This document shows positions 7,955 through 16,712 of a stretch of DNA of 64,000 nt, in pieces. Each line of letters begins with the position of its first letter. The first letter of the stretch is position 1. The notes below the pieces were generated by a model, which was not told where the DNA came from, did not search any database, and was given only the letters and a program-made list of their open reading frames with translations. The position numbers and the translations under genes are program-made. Source of the stretch: Croceitalea dokdonensis DOKDO 023 (GTDB taxonomy: Bacteria > Bacteroidota > Bacteroidia > Flavobacteriales > Flavobacteriaceae); assembly GCF_001306415.1 (NCBI RefSeq), contig NZ_LDJX01000001.1, positions 186,001-250,000 on the forward strand, read 5' to 3'.

Positions 7955-9424
7955 TTATTCTTCGTTCACCTCTTCTTCAACTTCCTTATTTTTTTGTCTA
8001 ACAAAAAGATTATCCTTCTTAATCATTTCAGCAATGCCTTCTGGTAGCATTTCTTCCCAACCTTTTTCACCTTGGGTGATGCGTCTTAGGACCTCCCTAG
8101 AAAAAATATCCATGATATCGGGGTCATAATCTATAATGTCCATCACCTTTCCGTTATACTTAAAAAACTTGTACAGTTCCTTCATTCTGGGATGCACCTT
8201 TACGTTATTACTGGTCATAATCTGTCCAGTTTCCGCATCTTTCATAGGGTAGAGGTAGACTTTTAAGTCTTTAAAGAATAATTTACCAAATGCTTCCAGA
8301 ATACCACCACTTAAATGGCGGTAGTATTTTTCATCGAACACATCCACCAAGTTGTTGATACCCATGGTGAGCCCAATTCTTGCTTTGGTGTAATTGTTAA
8401 AATATTCTACAAGTTTGTAGTATTCCTGAAACTTGGAAATCATTACCGTATGGCCCAGAGAACTTAGTAGTTCTGCACGGTCTAGAAAATCTTGTTCATC
8501 TATTTCGCCAGAAGCTTTAAGATTGGATAGGGTAATTTCAAAGATGACTATGGTGTTGTCCACATCCACGGTTTGCTCGCGAATAAAAATATCATAGGAC
8601 TTTTGGAACATATCCATGTTCACCTTGGTCACCGGTCTAAAACTACCGCGCAATGCCAAGATATTTTTTTTGTATAGGATGGCTGCCGGCAATAGGTTGT
8701 GGCCATCAGAACCGAACATGACCGCATCAGTCATATCATTACGGACAAGTTGAAGGCTCATTAAACGATTGTCCACGTTCCTAAAATTAGGACCGGTAAA
8801 ATTGATCATATCAATCTCTAGGGTGTCCTTATCAATATGGTCGTAGAGGTATTTTAATAATTTTTTGGGCTTATCGTATTTAAAAAATGCACCATAAATT
8901 AAATTTACGCCTAGGATACCTAAGGTTTCCTGTTGTAAGCGCGCTTCGTTCTGCTTAAAACGCACATGCAAGATAATTTCATCGTATTCCTTTTGTTTGG
9001 GATCTAACTGAAAACGGAGTCCTACCCAACCGTGGCCCTTGTAACGCTTGGAAAAATCTATGGTGGCCACGGTGTTCGCATAGGAAAAAAACAACATTTC
9101 AGGTTTGTTTTCCCTACTGATGCGTTCTTCCACCAATCTCATTTCATGGCGCAGCATGGTTTTTAAACGTGCCTGGGTCACGTACCGTCCATCCTTTTCC
9201 ACCCCATAGATGGCATCACTAAAGGATTTGTCGTAGGCGCTCATGGCCTTTGCAATGGTGCCGGAGGCACCACCGGACCTAAAAAAATGCCGCGCGGTTT
9301 CCTGGCCTGCGCCTATTTCCGCAAAGGTGCCATAGATATCTGGATTTAAGTTGATGCGAAGGGTTTTCGCTTTAATTGAAGGAACATTTTCAAACCCCAA
9401 AACCTTTGTATTTACTGGTGCCAT
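7955..9424 (-). CDS. Conserved protein of unknown function (489 aa)
   Basis: Large soluble protein with no signal peptide or membrane segment. I recall near-identical N-termini (NPDIYGTFAEIGAGQETARH) in many Bacteroidota, so it is a well-conserved phylum protein, although public names for it vary and I do not trust them. Visible features are a Gly-rich stretch FFRSGGASGTIAKAMSAYD near residue 50 and an acidic C-terminus. The start at 9424 (MAPVNTKVLGF) is supported by the -7 box at 9445-9452; a longer reading from 9595 would overlap the divergent hydrolase gene and is rejected. Possible nucleotide or metabolite binding is only a guess. Confidence 0.85.
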   Translation of the reverse strand: MAPVNTKVLGFENVPSIKAKTLRINLNPDIYGTFAEIGAGQETARHFFRSGGASGTIAKAMSAYDKSFSDAIYGVEKDGRYVTQARLKTMLRHEMRLVEERISRENKPEMLFFSYANTVATIDFSKRYKGHGWVGLRFQLDPKQKEYDEIILHVRFKQNEARLQQETLGILGVNLIYGAFFKYDKPKKLLKYLYDHIDKDTLEIDMINFTGPNFRNVDNRLMSLQLVRNDMTDAVMFGSDGHNLLPAAILYKKNILALRGSFRPVTKVNMDMFQKSYDIFIREQTVDVDNTIVIFEITLSNLKASGEIDEQDFLDRAELLSSLGHTVMISKFQEYYKLVEYFNNYTKARIGLTMGINNLVDVFDEKYYRHLSGGILEAFGKLFFKDLKVYLYPMKDAETGQIMTSNNVKVHPRMKELYKFFKYNGKVMDIIDYDPDIMDIFSREVLRRITQGEKGWEEMLPEGIAEMIKKDNLFVRQKNKEVEEEVNEE

Positions 9425-9444
9425 GTAAGCCGTTTTATGGTAAA

Positions 9445-9452
9445 CAAAGTTA
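9445..9452 (-). promoter_or_regulatory. -7 promoter box of the 489-aa protein gene
   Basis: Minus-strand TAACTTTG, a TAnnTTTG match, 20 bp upstream of the ATG at 9424. Confidence 0.5.
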
Positions 9453-9486
9453 ATAAGATAGTCCGGTCTTTTCCATAAATATGTTA

Positions 9487-9494
9487 TAATTTTG
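9487..9494 (+). promoter_or_regulatory. -7 promoter box of the metallo-hydrolase gene
   Basis: TAATTTTG matches TAnnTTTG and ends 18 bp before the ATG at 9513. It overlaps the alternative ATG at 9492. Together with the box at 9445-9452 it makes a compact divergent promoter. Confidence 0.5.
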
Positions 9495-9512
9495 ATAATG
9501 ATGAGCCAAAGG

Positions 9513-10277
9513 ATGCAGATTACTTTTTTGGGTACCGGTACATCCCAAGGGATACCCATATTGGGAAGCAAACATCCGGTCTGTTTAAGTGACAACCAGA
9601 AAGATAAACGTTTGCGGGTGTCTGTCTTGGTGCAATGGGAGGGCCAAAACTATGTGATTGACTGTGGTCCCGATTTTAGACAGCAATTGCTTAAAAATCC
9701 CATTGACCGTTTGGATGGTATTCTTTTTACCCATGAACATTCTGATCATACCGCTGGGATTGATGATATTCGCCCCTTTTTTTTTAGACAGGGAGATATT
9801 GATATTTATGCCCATGAGCGGGTGATTACGGCTTTACGAAGGCGGTTCGATTATATTTTTGCAGATGAGGATAGGTATCCCGGTGCTCCTGCGGTTTCCG
9901 TGCACCCCATAGATAAAGACAGTTCTTTTATATTGAACGGGGCTAAGGTGGTACCCGTGGAGGTCTTGCATAACCGATTGCCCGTTTTGGGCTTTAGAAT
10001 AAAGGATTTTGTATACCTCACCGATGCAAAAAAGGTGGAACCAGAGGAAATGATAAAATTAAAGGGCTGCAAGGTATTGGTGGTAAATGCCTTGAGACTA
10101 GAGCCACACCACAGCCACTTTAGTTTGGACGAAGCAGTGGCCTTTGCAAAAGAAGTAGGGGCAGAGCGTACCTACTTTACCCATATTAGCCATCACTTAG
10201 GTTTTCATGATCAAGTGCAGGCCACCTTGCCGGAGAACGTATTTCTAGCCTATGATAATTTAAAAATTACCTTGTAA
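9513..10277 (+). CDS. Metallo-beta-lactamase-fold hydrolase (PhnP / RNase Z-like)
   Basis: 254 residues. The N-terminus MQITFLGTGTSQGIPILG is the strand-turn-strand start of the fold. The zinc motif HxHxDH is THEHSDH (H74, H76, D78, H79). Further ligand regions include EVLHN, YLTDAK and the terminal THISHHLG. This layout fits the PhnP-like phosphodiesterase branch rather than class B beta-lactamases. The substrate cannot be read from sequence. It is followed after one base by the next gene, so the two are translationally close. Confidence 0.9.
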   Translation: MQITFLGTGTSQGIPILGSKHPVCLSDNQKDKRLRVSVLVQWEGQNYVIDCGPDFRQQLLKNPIDRLDGILFTHEHSDHTAGIDDIRPFFFRQGDIDIYAHERVITALRRRFDYIFADEDRYPGAPAVSVHPIDKDSSFILNGAKVVPVEVLHNRLPVLGFRIKDFVYLTDAKKVEPEEMIKLKGCKVLVVNALRLEPHHSHFSLDEAVAFAKEVGAERTYFTHISHHLGFHDQVQATLPENVFLAYDNLKITL

Positions 10278-10278
10278 C

Positions 10279-10773
10279 ATGAAAAAGAACATCTTTCTAT
10301 ATTTATTTGTTTTTGTGGGGTTGATATTGCTGTACACTTTGGTCAATGGTAATAAAATACAGGAGTCCAATGCTGCCGAAATTCAGGAATTGATGTCGGA
10401 GAACAAAGGGTTAAAGGATTCCTTGCAGAAAGAAACCTTGCAACGTCTGGACATGCAGTACTTTTCGCTCGAAAATAATGATGATGCCCTAGCCTACTAC
10501 GATCATTTAACCTTGGAAAACCCTACCAGATATATTGAGGATAAGTTATTGGAAACCAATGAAGAAAAAGGGGATAATCCTTTAATCCCCTATGAAGGGA
10601 TGGAAAGCGATTTTAAAATCAATAAAATTAAGGTAATGAACCATAGGTGGATTGTTGCCGATTTTTCTGATGGAAAATACTGGGGCGACATCATTATTAA
10701 ATACGAATTGAAGGATGATATGAGCGTAGATTTTACCTTACTGGACCATTTGCTCTATACCCGAAGCAACTAA
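10279..10773 (+). CDS. Membrane-anchored conserved hypothetical protein
   Basis: 164 residues starting one base after the hydrolase stop, so in the same operon. Residues 5-22 form a membrane helix (FLYLFVFVGLILLYTLV). It is followed by a short coiled-coil-like stretch (EIQELMSENKGLKDSLQKET) and a compact alpha/beta domain ending in IVADFSDGKYWGDIIIKYEL. Probably anchored on the outer face of the inner membrane. I recognise it as a recurrent partner of this hydrolase in flavobacteria but know no function. Confidence 0.8.
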   Translation: MKKNIFLYLFVFVGLILLYTLVNGNKIQESNAAEIQELMSENKGLKDSLQKETLQRLDMQYFSLENNDDALAYYDHLTLENPTRYIEDKLLETNEEKGDNPLIPYEGMESDFKINKIKVMNHRWIVADFSDGKYWGDIIIKYELKDDMSVDFTLLDHLLYTRSN

Positions 10774-10846
10774 AGCGGAAGAAGGCTTTTGAAGTCTTTT
10801 GCCCAATGGGTCCTTAGTGGTTTTGACTTTTAGTAAAAGCGCTGTT

Positions 10847-11144
10847 TTACAGGATTGATGTATCCCCATTCCAAGCCTTATCTTCCACTATGCTTACGTC
10901 CTTGTCCATATACAGTAGTTCGGCCGTTGTGATTAACCTCTCGCAGATATCGGAAACAATGGCACTGTAACCATTGTTGAAGCCGCCCTTGAACAAATGC
11001 ATTAAAACCCTCTTCCAACATGATCATCCCAAACAAAAGAATGGCTACCCCTGCAGCAATTTCCGTAAAGGTCTCGCTAATAAAAAAGAGGATGCCAATT
11101 AACAATAAGAAAGCAGTAAAAACGAGTTTTTTAAAGAGCCCCAT
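10847..11144 (-). pseudogene. Na/Pi cotransporter family gene reduced by internal deletion
   Basis: The first 38 codons (MGLFKKLVFTAFLLLIGILF, then FTEIAAGVAILLFGMIMLEE) match the N-terminus of the NptA-type sodium/phosphate symporter. That frame degenerates after about 11020 and stops at 10878. In a second frame, from about 11020 to the stop at 10847, the sequence reads NNGYSAIVSDICERLITTAE and then LLYMDKDV. This resembles the C-terminal helical end of the same family, which normally lies some 500 residues later. All transport helices are missing and the junction is out of frame. It lies 4 bases after the VOC lipoprotein gene. It is a deletion scar, not a functional gene. Confidence 0.7.
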
Positions 11145-11148
11145 GACC

Positions 11149-12366
11149 TTAGTCGTTTCCTAGGTTATAGCGGTAATTTTCTGGTCCTACAAAGCTTTTC
11201 CTGCTAGCATCATACTGGTTGAATAAGGTTGGTGCATGGGTGTAAAAGCTTTCTACCTTGGCTAGCCCCCATGTTAGCTCTACAGCTTTTTGGTCCGCAT
11301 AGTTTTCCATTCCGCGACATTCATCTACCAAACCCACAAAACTATTTTCGGCAGTTTGGTAAATTTTGGCCCAGCCTTGGTCGGCAACTAGTTCAAAACC
11401 TAATTTTTCTTGATAAAACCGCTGCATTTTTTGCATGTCCTTATGGTATGTCCATGTAATGGTGCCAAAGAAATCAAGATTGTTGTGGGATGTACTAATG
11501 CGTTCAGCTTTTGATAGAATGGCCATGAACAGCTCATTTTCAGGATGTTGTTTAAACGTTTCGAACTCCAAAAAATATCCTCCTGGATCAATAGCGACAA
11601 AGCCATCATGTGGTCCTCCCTGTTTTGGATTAAAGCTATATTTTAAAGGAATGTTCTTGTCTTTCATTATGGCGTACCAAGCGGGGAGTTGATTGGTGAG
11701 CAAGGCCACTGCGGTAGATTTGGGTTGCCCTATGGGATGTGCACTGTCCGTGGAATGTAGTTTTAAAAAACCATCTTTAGATATCTTAAAGGTATTGGCT
11801 GCAGGGCTGGAAAGCCCTAAAATAGTTTCGTAAAATGCTGTGGCTTCCTCGAGCTTTTCATAATAAAGATGTGTGGTTTGCGTGTTTGTGCCAAAGCTTG
11901 CTAGGGTTTTGATATTGGAATTTTTTTCAAGAAGTTGATTGATGCCCAAGTCACTATACCCTAAAAGCCTGCCTAGGCGCCTAGCTAACTTTTCTTGGGT
12001 ATACCTATTAGTGGTGTCAGCTGCCAATGCATCCACCTTCCACTGCTGGTATTGGATTAATCTATCTCCTTTATAAATGATTGCCACGGTTTTGTCATTG
12101 GTATCCGTCTGGGCAAAAAGTAGGGTAGCGGGGAAGTTGTCTTCCCGGAATAAGGAAACCTTATGTTCGTTTGCTATCGTTTTAAATTCTTCCCAATACC
12201 TATCAATCTCATTGCGGTTCATGGGATAATGGAACGCCATAGGTTTGGCCCCATTGGCAACCATTTCCGTATATACGGTAAAAGCTTCGGTGACTGCTGT
12301 CTTATCATAAGTGCAAGCGCTGAACAAGATGGTAACGGCCAAACCAAGGAAACAGCGTTTACCCAT
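11149..12366 (-). CDS. Glyoxalase/VOC-fold lipoprotein
   Basis: About 405 residues from the chosen start (MGKRCFLGLAVTILFSACTY), with a lipobox ending at Cys18; an ATG six codons upstream is possible. After an N-terminal region of about 150 residues come two VOC-like halves: TTHLYYEKLEEATAFYETIL with PGGYFLEFETF, and ITWTYHKDMQKMQRFYQEKL with FVGLVDE. VOC enzymes bind a divalent metal through His/Glu at such positions. Export as a lipoprotein is unusual for the fold, so a periplasmic or surface role is likely; substrate unknown. Downstream of the esterase gene on the same strand. Confidence 0.8.
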   Translation of the reverse strand: MGKRCFLGLAVTILFSACTYDKTAVTEAFTVYTEMVANGAKPMAFHYPMNRNEIDRYWEEFKTIANEHKVSLFREDNFPATLLFAQTDTNDKTVAIIYKGDRLIQYQQWKVDALAADTTNRYTQEKLARRLGRLLGYSDLGINQLLEKNSNIKTLASFGTNTQTTHLYYEKLEEATAFYETILGLSSPAANTFKISKDGFLKLHSTDSAHPIGQPKSTAVALLTNQLPAWYAIMKDKNIPLKYSFNPKQGGPHDGFVAIDPGGYFLEFETFKQHPENELFMAILSKAERISTSHNNLDFFGTITWTYHKDMQKMQRFYQEKLGFELVADQGWAKIYQTAENSFVGLVDECRGMENYADQKAVELTWGLAKVESFYTHAPTLFNQYDASRKSFVGPENYRYNLGND

Positions 12367-12430
12367 AAAAGATGTAAGGTGCATAGAAAAAGAAATTGGT
12401 TAATTACTCTTCAAAAGATAACCAATTAAA

Positions 12431-13090
12431 TCAAATACGCTTGGACAGCCAGTCTTTAAAGGAATAAAAATTTTGTGGTGCCACCCCATGCCCAACAGGA
12501 TATTCCTCAAATACATTTGGGATATTGAGCTGATTCAAAAAAATAGGGGTGCGTTGGGCCCATTCAAGCGGTAGTACCTGGTCTACCTGCCCATGGGAGC
12601 TGTAAACCTGAAGTTGGCTGTGGTCTTTTTCTTGGTAACCGTCCAGCAGTATCTGTTCATTGATATAGCCGCTTAGGCCAATGACATTTTTAATCTTTTC
12701 TGGATAGGACAAGGCCACGGAAAAACTCAGAATGGTTCCTTGGCTAAAGCCAAGCAGGGTCACCCTGTTAGGGTCCAAGTCGTAGGCATTGCACGCTTCA
12801 TCTATAAAACCCACAATTTTTTCACGTGATTCGACGGCCTGTTCATCATCACTCCACTTTCCATTTACCGCATCAAAATTTATGGCATACCAAGCGTGTC
12901 CAAAAGGTTGTAAATCGTATGGGGCCCGGACGGAGATGATACATAGTTCCTCCGGAAGTTCTTCCACAAATGAAAACAAATCTTCTTCATTGCTGCCATA
13001 ACCATGTAACATAAAAAGTACAGGAGGGTTGGATTTCTTAGTTTTAGCTTCCCTAATGATATGGTGTAATTGTAAAGATTTGGGAGTCAT
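12431..13090 (-). CDS. Alpha/beta-hydrolase, phospholipase/carboxylesterase family
   Basis: 219 residues, cytoplasmic, typical of small carboxylesterases such as YpfH. The nucleophile elbow GFSQG gives Ser116; Asp170 (GQVDQVLP) and His201 (VGHGVAPQN) complete the triad. The oxyanion-hole loop MLHGYGSNEEDL is near residue 28. It is cotranscribed with the BatA/dihydroorotase-like/small membrane protein genes upstream (gap of 15 bases). Natural substrate unknown; short-chain esters or acyl-thioesters are usual for the family. Confidence 0.92.
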   Translation of the reverse strand: MTPKSLQLHHIIREAKTKKSNPPVLFMLHGYGSNEEDLFSFVEELPEELCIISVRAPYDLQPFGHAWYAINFDAVNGKWSDDEQAVESREKIVGFIDEACNAYDLDPNRVTLLGFSQGTILSFSVALSYPEKIKNVIGLSGYINEQILLDGYQEKDHSQLQVYSSHGQVDQVLPLEWAQRTPIFLNQLNIPNVFEEYPVGHGVAPQNFYSFKDWLSKRI

Positions 13091-13105
13091 TAATAGGTGT
13101 TTTAG

Positions 13106-13435
13106 TTATTGTACGAATGTAAACCACTTTTGAAAATACCTACCAACAAAAGGCAAGGGGTCTGTTTTTCCTTTAATGGCCTGCCAAAAACCAAAGCCCC
13201 AAAGCATGAGGTACCCTATAAACAAAAGGAGGGAAACGATGGAAATATTTGCGTAAGACATGCCAATGGCAAGCGCATGGTATAACAAATGGATGCCAAA
13301 GGCTTGCCTTATGTGAAATCTGGCAAAGGCATTTTTTGGCTCATTGTTCATCGTAAGCGCTATTAAGCTTCCTACAATGGTGAAATATCCTATGAGGGCG
13401 GTATTTTTACCGGCAGCTATTTCTTTTTGATTCAT
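13106..13435 (-). CDS. Small multi-pass membrane protein (DUF4870-like)
   Basis: 109 residues with three hydrophobic helices: TALIGYFTIVGSLIALTM, a middle helix from AFGIHLLYHALAIGM, and SIVSLLLFIGYLMLWGFGFW. The pattern ARFHIRQAFGIHLL between the first two is like the FHxRQA motif of DUF4870/Tic20-like proteins. The start overlaps the stop of the dihydroorotase-like gene by 4 bases (ATGA), so translation is coupled. Function unknown. Confidence 0.8.
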   Translation of the reverse strand: MNQKEIAAGKNTALIGYFTIVGSLIALTMNNEPKNAFARFHIRQAFGIHLLYHALAIGMSYANISIVSLLLFIGYLMLWGFGFWQAIKGKTDPLPFVGRYFQKWFTFVQ

Positions 13436-14691
13436 GGATTTAAAACTAATCTACCGTTGTTGATGCTACCGTACACCTTCCCGTGCATCGGCATGTTTTT
13501 ATACAAACTATTTTTTGAGGTTGATGCACTGTGCGCTACATCGTAGGTAAGTTCCCCTTCAGGATTGAAAAGTGCCAAGCAGGCCAATGCTCCTTCCTTA
13601 AGTTCTGGCTCCGCGATGTTAAACCGTTTTCTCCCTTTGGTAAGTAGGCTTATGGCTTTTTCCTTACCAAAAATCTTGTTGAGCACCCCAAAGCTGTTTT
13701 CAAGTGCTATGGAACCAAAAGCAGCATTGTCAAACTCAATCCTTTTTTCTTCGATATCTATGGGTGTGTGGTCCGAGGTCACTAGATCAATGGTGCCATT
13801 CTCCAAACCTTTTATCAAGGCTTTTACGTCCCTAGGGGTGCGTAAAGGCGGTTGTACCTTAAAGTCCGTATCAAATTCCTCCAAAATAGCATCAGTAAGG
13901 CATAAATGGTGCAATGCCACACTGCAGCTCACGTTCAATCCTTTCTTTTTGGCAGCCGCAATGAGCTTTACGCTTCCGGCGGTTGAAATGGTTGGGATAT
14001 GAAGTTGGCCTCCAGTATACTCCAATATGTAAAGGTCTCTTGCAATTTGTAGTTCCTCCGCCAATGCTGGAATCCCTTTTAACCCCAATTTTGTGGAGAC
14101 CTCACCTTCATTGACCAAGCCTTTCCCTTTAATATGGTTGTCCATCGGGTAGGAGCATACCAGCCCGTTAAAGTTTTGTGCGTACAACAAGGCAATCTTT
14201 AGGAGGTTGGCGTTGGTGATGGGCGTTTTAAAATCGTAAAATGCTTTGGCACCTACATTTTGCATGTCAAAAAGTTCTGCCAAATGTTCACCTTTTGCCC
14301 TAGCAGTCATTGTCCCCATGGGGTGCAAATTACAGGACTGTCCAGATGCACGTTCCTTTAAAAATACGATATGGGAACTGCTGTCTGGCTTGGGCGCCGT
14401 ATTGGGATTCAATAAAATATCTGCAAAACCACTTGCAGCTGCCACATGTAATCCGTTGGCAATGGTCTCACGTTCTTCAAAACCAGGCTCCCCAAAACAA
14501 ACGCCACTATCAAACCAACCTTTGGAAACATGGAGGTTGTCTAAAAGGATCTCCTTATAGCCCGAAACTGCTTCTAGTCGGCTCGCAATTTTTTCAATTT
14601 TGCCATTCTTTATGAGTATATCCCGTTTCTTACCATGCAGGCTTGTGTTGGAAGCGTCAATAAGCGTGGCGGATTTTAGAAATAGGTTCAT
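13432..14691 (-). CDS. Dihydroorotase-like amidohydrolase lacking metal-binding histidines
   Basis: 419 residues with the overall fold of type I dihydroorotase, the third step of pyrimidine synthesis. The metal motif DxHxHxREPG is DSGVCFGEPG at 61-70, so both histidines are replaced (Gly63, Cys65) and the Arg is Gly67. The motif LHVCHVST is LHIPTIST at 230-237, so a third metal ligand His is Thr234. TSDHTP (Asp307) and HH261-262 are kept. It is probably not a dihydroorotase; a structural partner or altered enzyme is more likely. Overlaps both neighbours by 4 bases, inside the BatA-esterase operon. Confidence 0.85.
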   Translation of the reverse strand: MNLFLKSATLIDASNTSLHGKKRDILIKNGKIEKIASRLEAVSGYKEILLDNLHVSKGWFDSGVCFGEPGFEERETIANGLHVAAASGFADILLNPNTAPKPDSSSHIVFLKERASGQSCNLHPMGTMTARAKGEHLAELFDMQNVGAKAFYDFKTPITNANLLKIALLYAQNFNGLVCSYPMDNHIKGKGLVNEGEVSTKLGLKGIPALAEELQIARDLYILEYTGGQLHIPTISTAGSVKLIAAAKKKGLNVSCSVALHHLCLTDAILEEFDTDFKVQPPLRTPRDVKALIKGLENGTIDLVTSDHTPIDIEEKRIEFDNAAFGSIALENSFGVLNKIFGKEKAISLLTKGRKRFNIAEPELKEGALACLALFNPEGELTYDVAHSASTSKNSLYKNMPMHGKVYGSINNGRLVLNP

Positions 14692-16616
14692 GAAATGAAT
14701 TTTTGAATCAAGAGCTCAAACACTAGAAAAGCTAAGGCAAAAATAACAAACCATTTCCAATAGTTAGTAATTTCATTGTTGCGGCTTAAGTTGTCAAATA
14801 GGGCGGTAATGGAGTTGTTTTTAGTGGTAGCATTGAGGTTCTCCAAGGACTGGTATTCCAATAGGCTTTCTTTCCGTTGGTGGTTAAAAGCAATGTGGCG
14901 TATGGTATCCTTCTCATGGACTGCTGCATAAATTCCGGCGGTTTCAGGGTTTTCAAAGAACGAAAGTCTGGTTTTGGTATTTAAGTTTTGTTGGAGCGGA
15001 ACAAACTTATAAGATGTGGAAACCAAAGTGATAATATCATCCCGGTCCAAGGTTTTTGCAATATCAATACTGCTGTTAGTGCCAATGGTGTGGTATAGGT
15101 CCCCTTGTTTAAGGCTAGATTGGGCCATGTTATAAAACGTTGGGACTATCAGTGGTGAAGCGGTAAAATTGGAGTTGTCCAAGTTAAGGGAACCCGTAAA
15201 GAAATAGGTATTGCCCTTATTGACCAAAAAACCATTATCATTCGCAAATTTTAGCACCTTGGGAGCATTTCCCGATAAAGTGTAGCTTAGGCTCACCTGG
15301 GGATAATCAAAGTTAGTGACCCTTTCTTCAAATACGTTTTGGTAAAGTGGATGACCAAAGGAAATGCCCGTTACATTCTGTGGAATCTCTACCTCCTGTT
15401 GAATCCGTGAATTTAAGGTTGCTATTAGCAGTGTATCATAGGATGGTTGGTCTATTTGGGTGGGAGGTACCACCGCTAAAACCCCGCCATTTTTTTGGTG
15501 GGCCACTAGAACATCCACCAAACTATTGGGAAGTCTTTCAATTTCGTTAAGTACAATCAGATTTTGCTGGGAAATACTTCCATAATTTAAACGGGCCAAG
15601 GGGGTAGTGGTAAATTCAAATTCTTCATTGTCAAAAAGCCTTTTTAAGTAATCACTGGTGCCGTCATCAATCGCCAACACCTTGATCAAGGGCCGCTTTT
15701 CAATGTTAAAAAAAAGTTGGTTGTCAAAGGTCAGGCTGTTGTCATCAATCGTCAGCTTCCCTTTAATGGGTTGGTCAACGGGTATGGACAGTAGAGCCTC
15801 ACCCAAGCTACCGGACAAAGGTTCTACGGCCGTCTTTGCAATAAGGGTATTGTTGTTATAGAGGGCAATGGGTAAATTAAGTTGACCTTCCTGTGACAGG
15901 CCAGAAATTTTAACAACCAGCTCTAGTTGTTGGTTGACTTTTTCCCCGAGGTAGAGGGAATCGATACTTATATTCTCCTGCTTGTCCGGTGATATTTGTA
16001 CAAGGTGTAGCTGTACATCCTGAAGGCTGTCCAAAGACGCCTCAAAAGCTTCTTTTTGAAAATCCGAAATGACAATAACCTCCTTTTGCACAGACTTGTC
16101 CTTGGTGAAGAGGGCTTGCGCTTTGATCAAGATTTCTTGTAGGGAGATTTGCCTTTGTTGTGTTTCCCAGCCCAAAAGCCTATTCTTAACTTCCTTAACC
16201 GTAGCGTTCCTAATGGTTTTGGTATTGGTGATAAAATGATATTTACGGTCATCTGGTAGTGTTGTAACCAATTCTTGAACAGCTGTTTCCAACAACTTGG
16301 AACCAGCAGCCTTGGCTTGCATGCTAAAACTATCATCTACGTAGATAACCGTCTCTTTCTTGGTCAGAGCCGTTTTATTTGCAAAAAAGGGCTGTGCAAA
16401 GGCTAGGATGATACAACCCAAAAGCCCCAATCTAGCGAACAGCAACAACCATTTTTTTAAGCGTTTGCTCTTGCGGGACTTCGATTCCACCCTTTGGAGC
16501 ATGGCCACGTTGGTAAAGGGCGTGCGCTTAAATTTTCTAAGTTGGAATAGGTGGATAATGATAGGAATCAACAGCAGCAATAAGGCCCAAAGAAGTTCCG
16601 GATGTTTTAGTTGCAT
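14688..16616 (-). CDS. BatA-domain membrane protein with von Willebrand A-like region
   Basis: 642 residues. The N-terminus is the BatA signature: membrane helix ELLWALLLLLIPIIIHLFQL, then RKFKRTPFTNVAMLQ, then a second helix (LLFARLGLLGCIILAFAQPF). A vWA-like domain begins near 88 with the metal-adhesion site DDSFS (VIYVDDSFSMQ). The rest is periplasmic, ending in a helix at about 620-640. BatA proteins are linked to stress tolerance in Bacteroidota, but the exact function is not settled. First gene of the operon; a -7 box lies 18 bp upstream. Confidence 0.9.
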   Translation of the reverse strand: MQLKHPELLWALLLLLIPIIIHLFQLRKFKRTPFTNVAMLQRVESKSRKSKRLKKWLLLFARLGLLGCIILAFAQPFFANKTALTKKETVIYVDDSFSMQAKAAGSKLLETAVQELVTTLPDDRKYHFITNTKTIRNATVKEVKNRLLGWETQQRQISLQEILIKAQALFTKDKSVQKEVIVISDFQKEAFEASLDSLQDVQLHLVQISPDKQENISIDSLYLGEKVNQQLELVVKISGLSQEGQLNLPIALYNNNTLIAKTAVEPLSGSLGEALLSIPVDQPIKGKLTIDDNSLTFDNQLFFNIEKRPLIKVLAIDDGTSDYLKRLFDNEEFEFTTTPLARLNYGSISQQNLIVLNEIERLPNSLVDVLVAHQKNGGVLAVVPPTQIDQPSYDTLLIATLNSRIQQEVEIPQNVTGISFGHPLYQNVFEERVTNFDYPQVSLSYTLSGNAPKVLKFANDNGFLVNKGNTYFFTGSLNLDNSNFTASPLIVPTFYNMAQSSLKQGDLYHTIGTNSSIDIAKTLDRDDIITLVSTSYKFVPLQQNLNTKTRLSFFENPETAGIYAAVHEKDTIRHIAFNHQRKESLLEYQSLENLNATTKNNSITALFDNLSRNNEITNYWKWFVIFALAFLVFELLIQKFIS

Positions 16617-16633
16617 TCCTTTGATTGAAAGCC

Positions 16634-16641
16634 CAAAGATA
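16634..16641 (-). promoter_or_regulatory. -7 promoter box of the BatA operon
   Basis: Minus-strand TATCTTTG followed by GG, matching TAnnTTTG, 17 bp upstream of the ATG at 16616. It would drive the BatA / dihydroorotase-like / small membrane protein / esterase run. No -33 element seen. Confidence 0.55.
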
Positions 16642-16712
16642 CAGTATTATGAAATTTTGTTGGGCGGTGTACCTTGTTAATGCTTTGGTAATTTTGGATT
16701 GGCCTAAAAGGG

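Noticed and set aside
9425-9595. Upstream extension of the 489-residue protein
   Set aside because: It overlaps the start of the divergent hydrolase gene, and the -7 box at 9445-9452 lies inside it.
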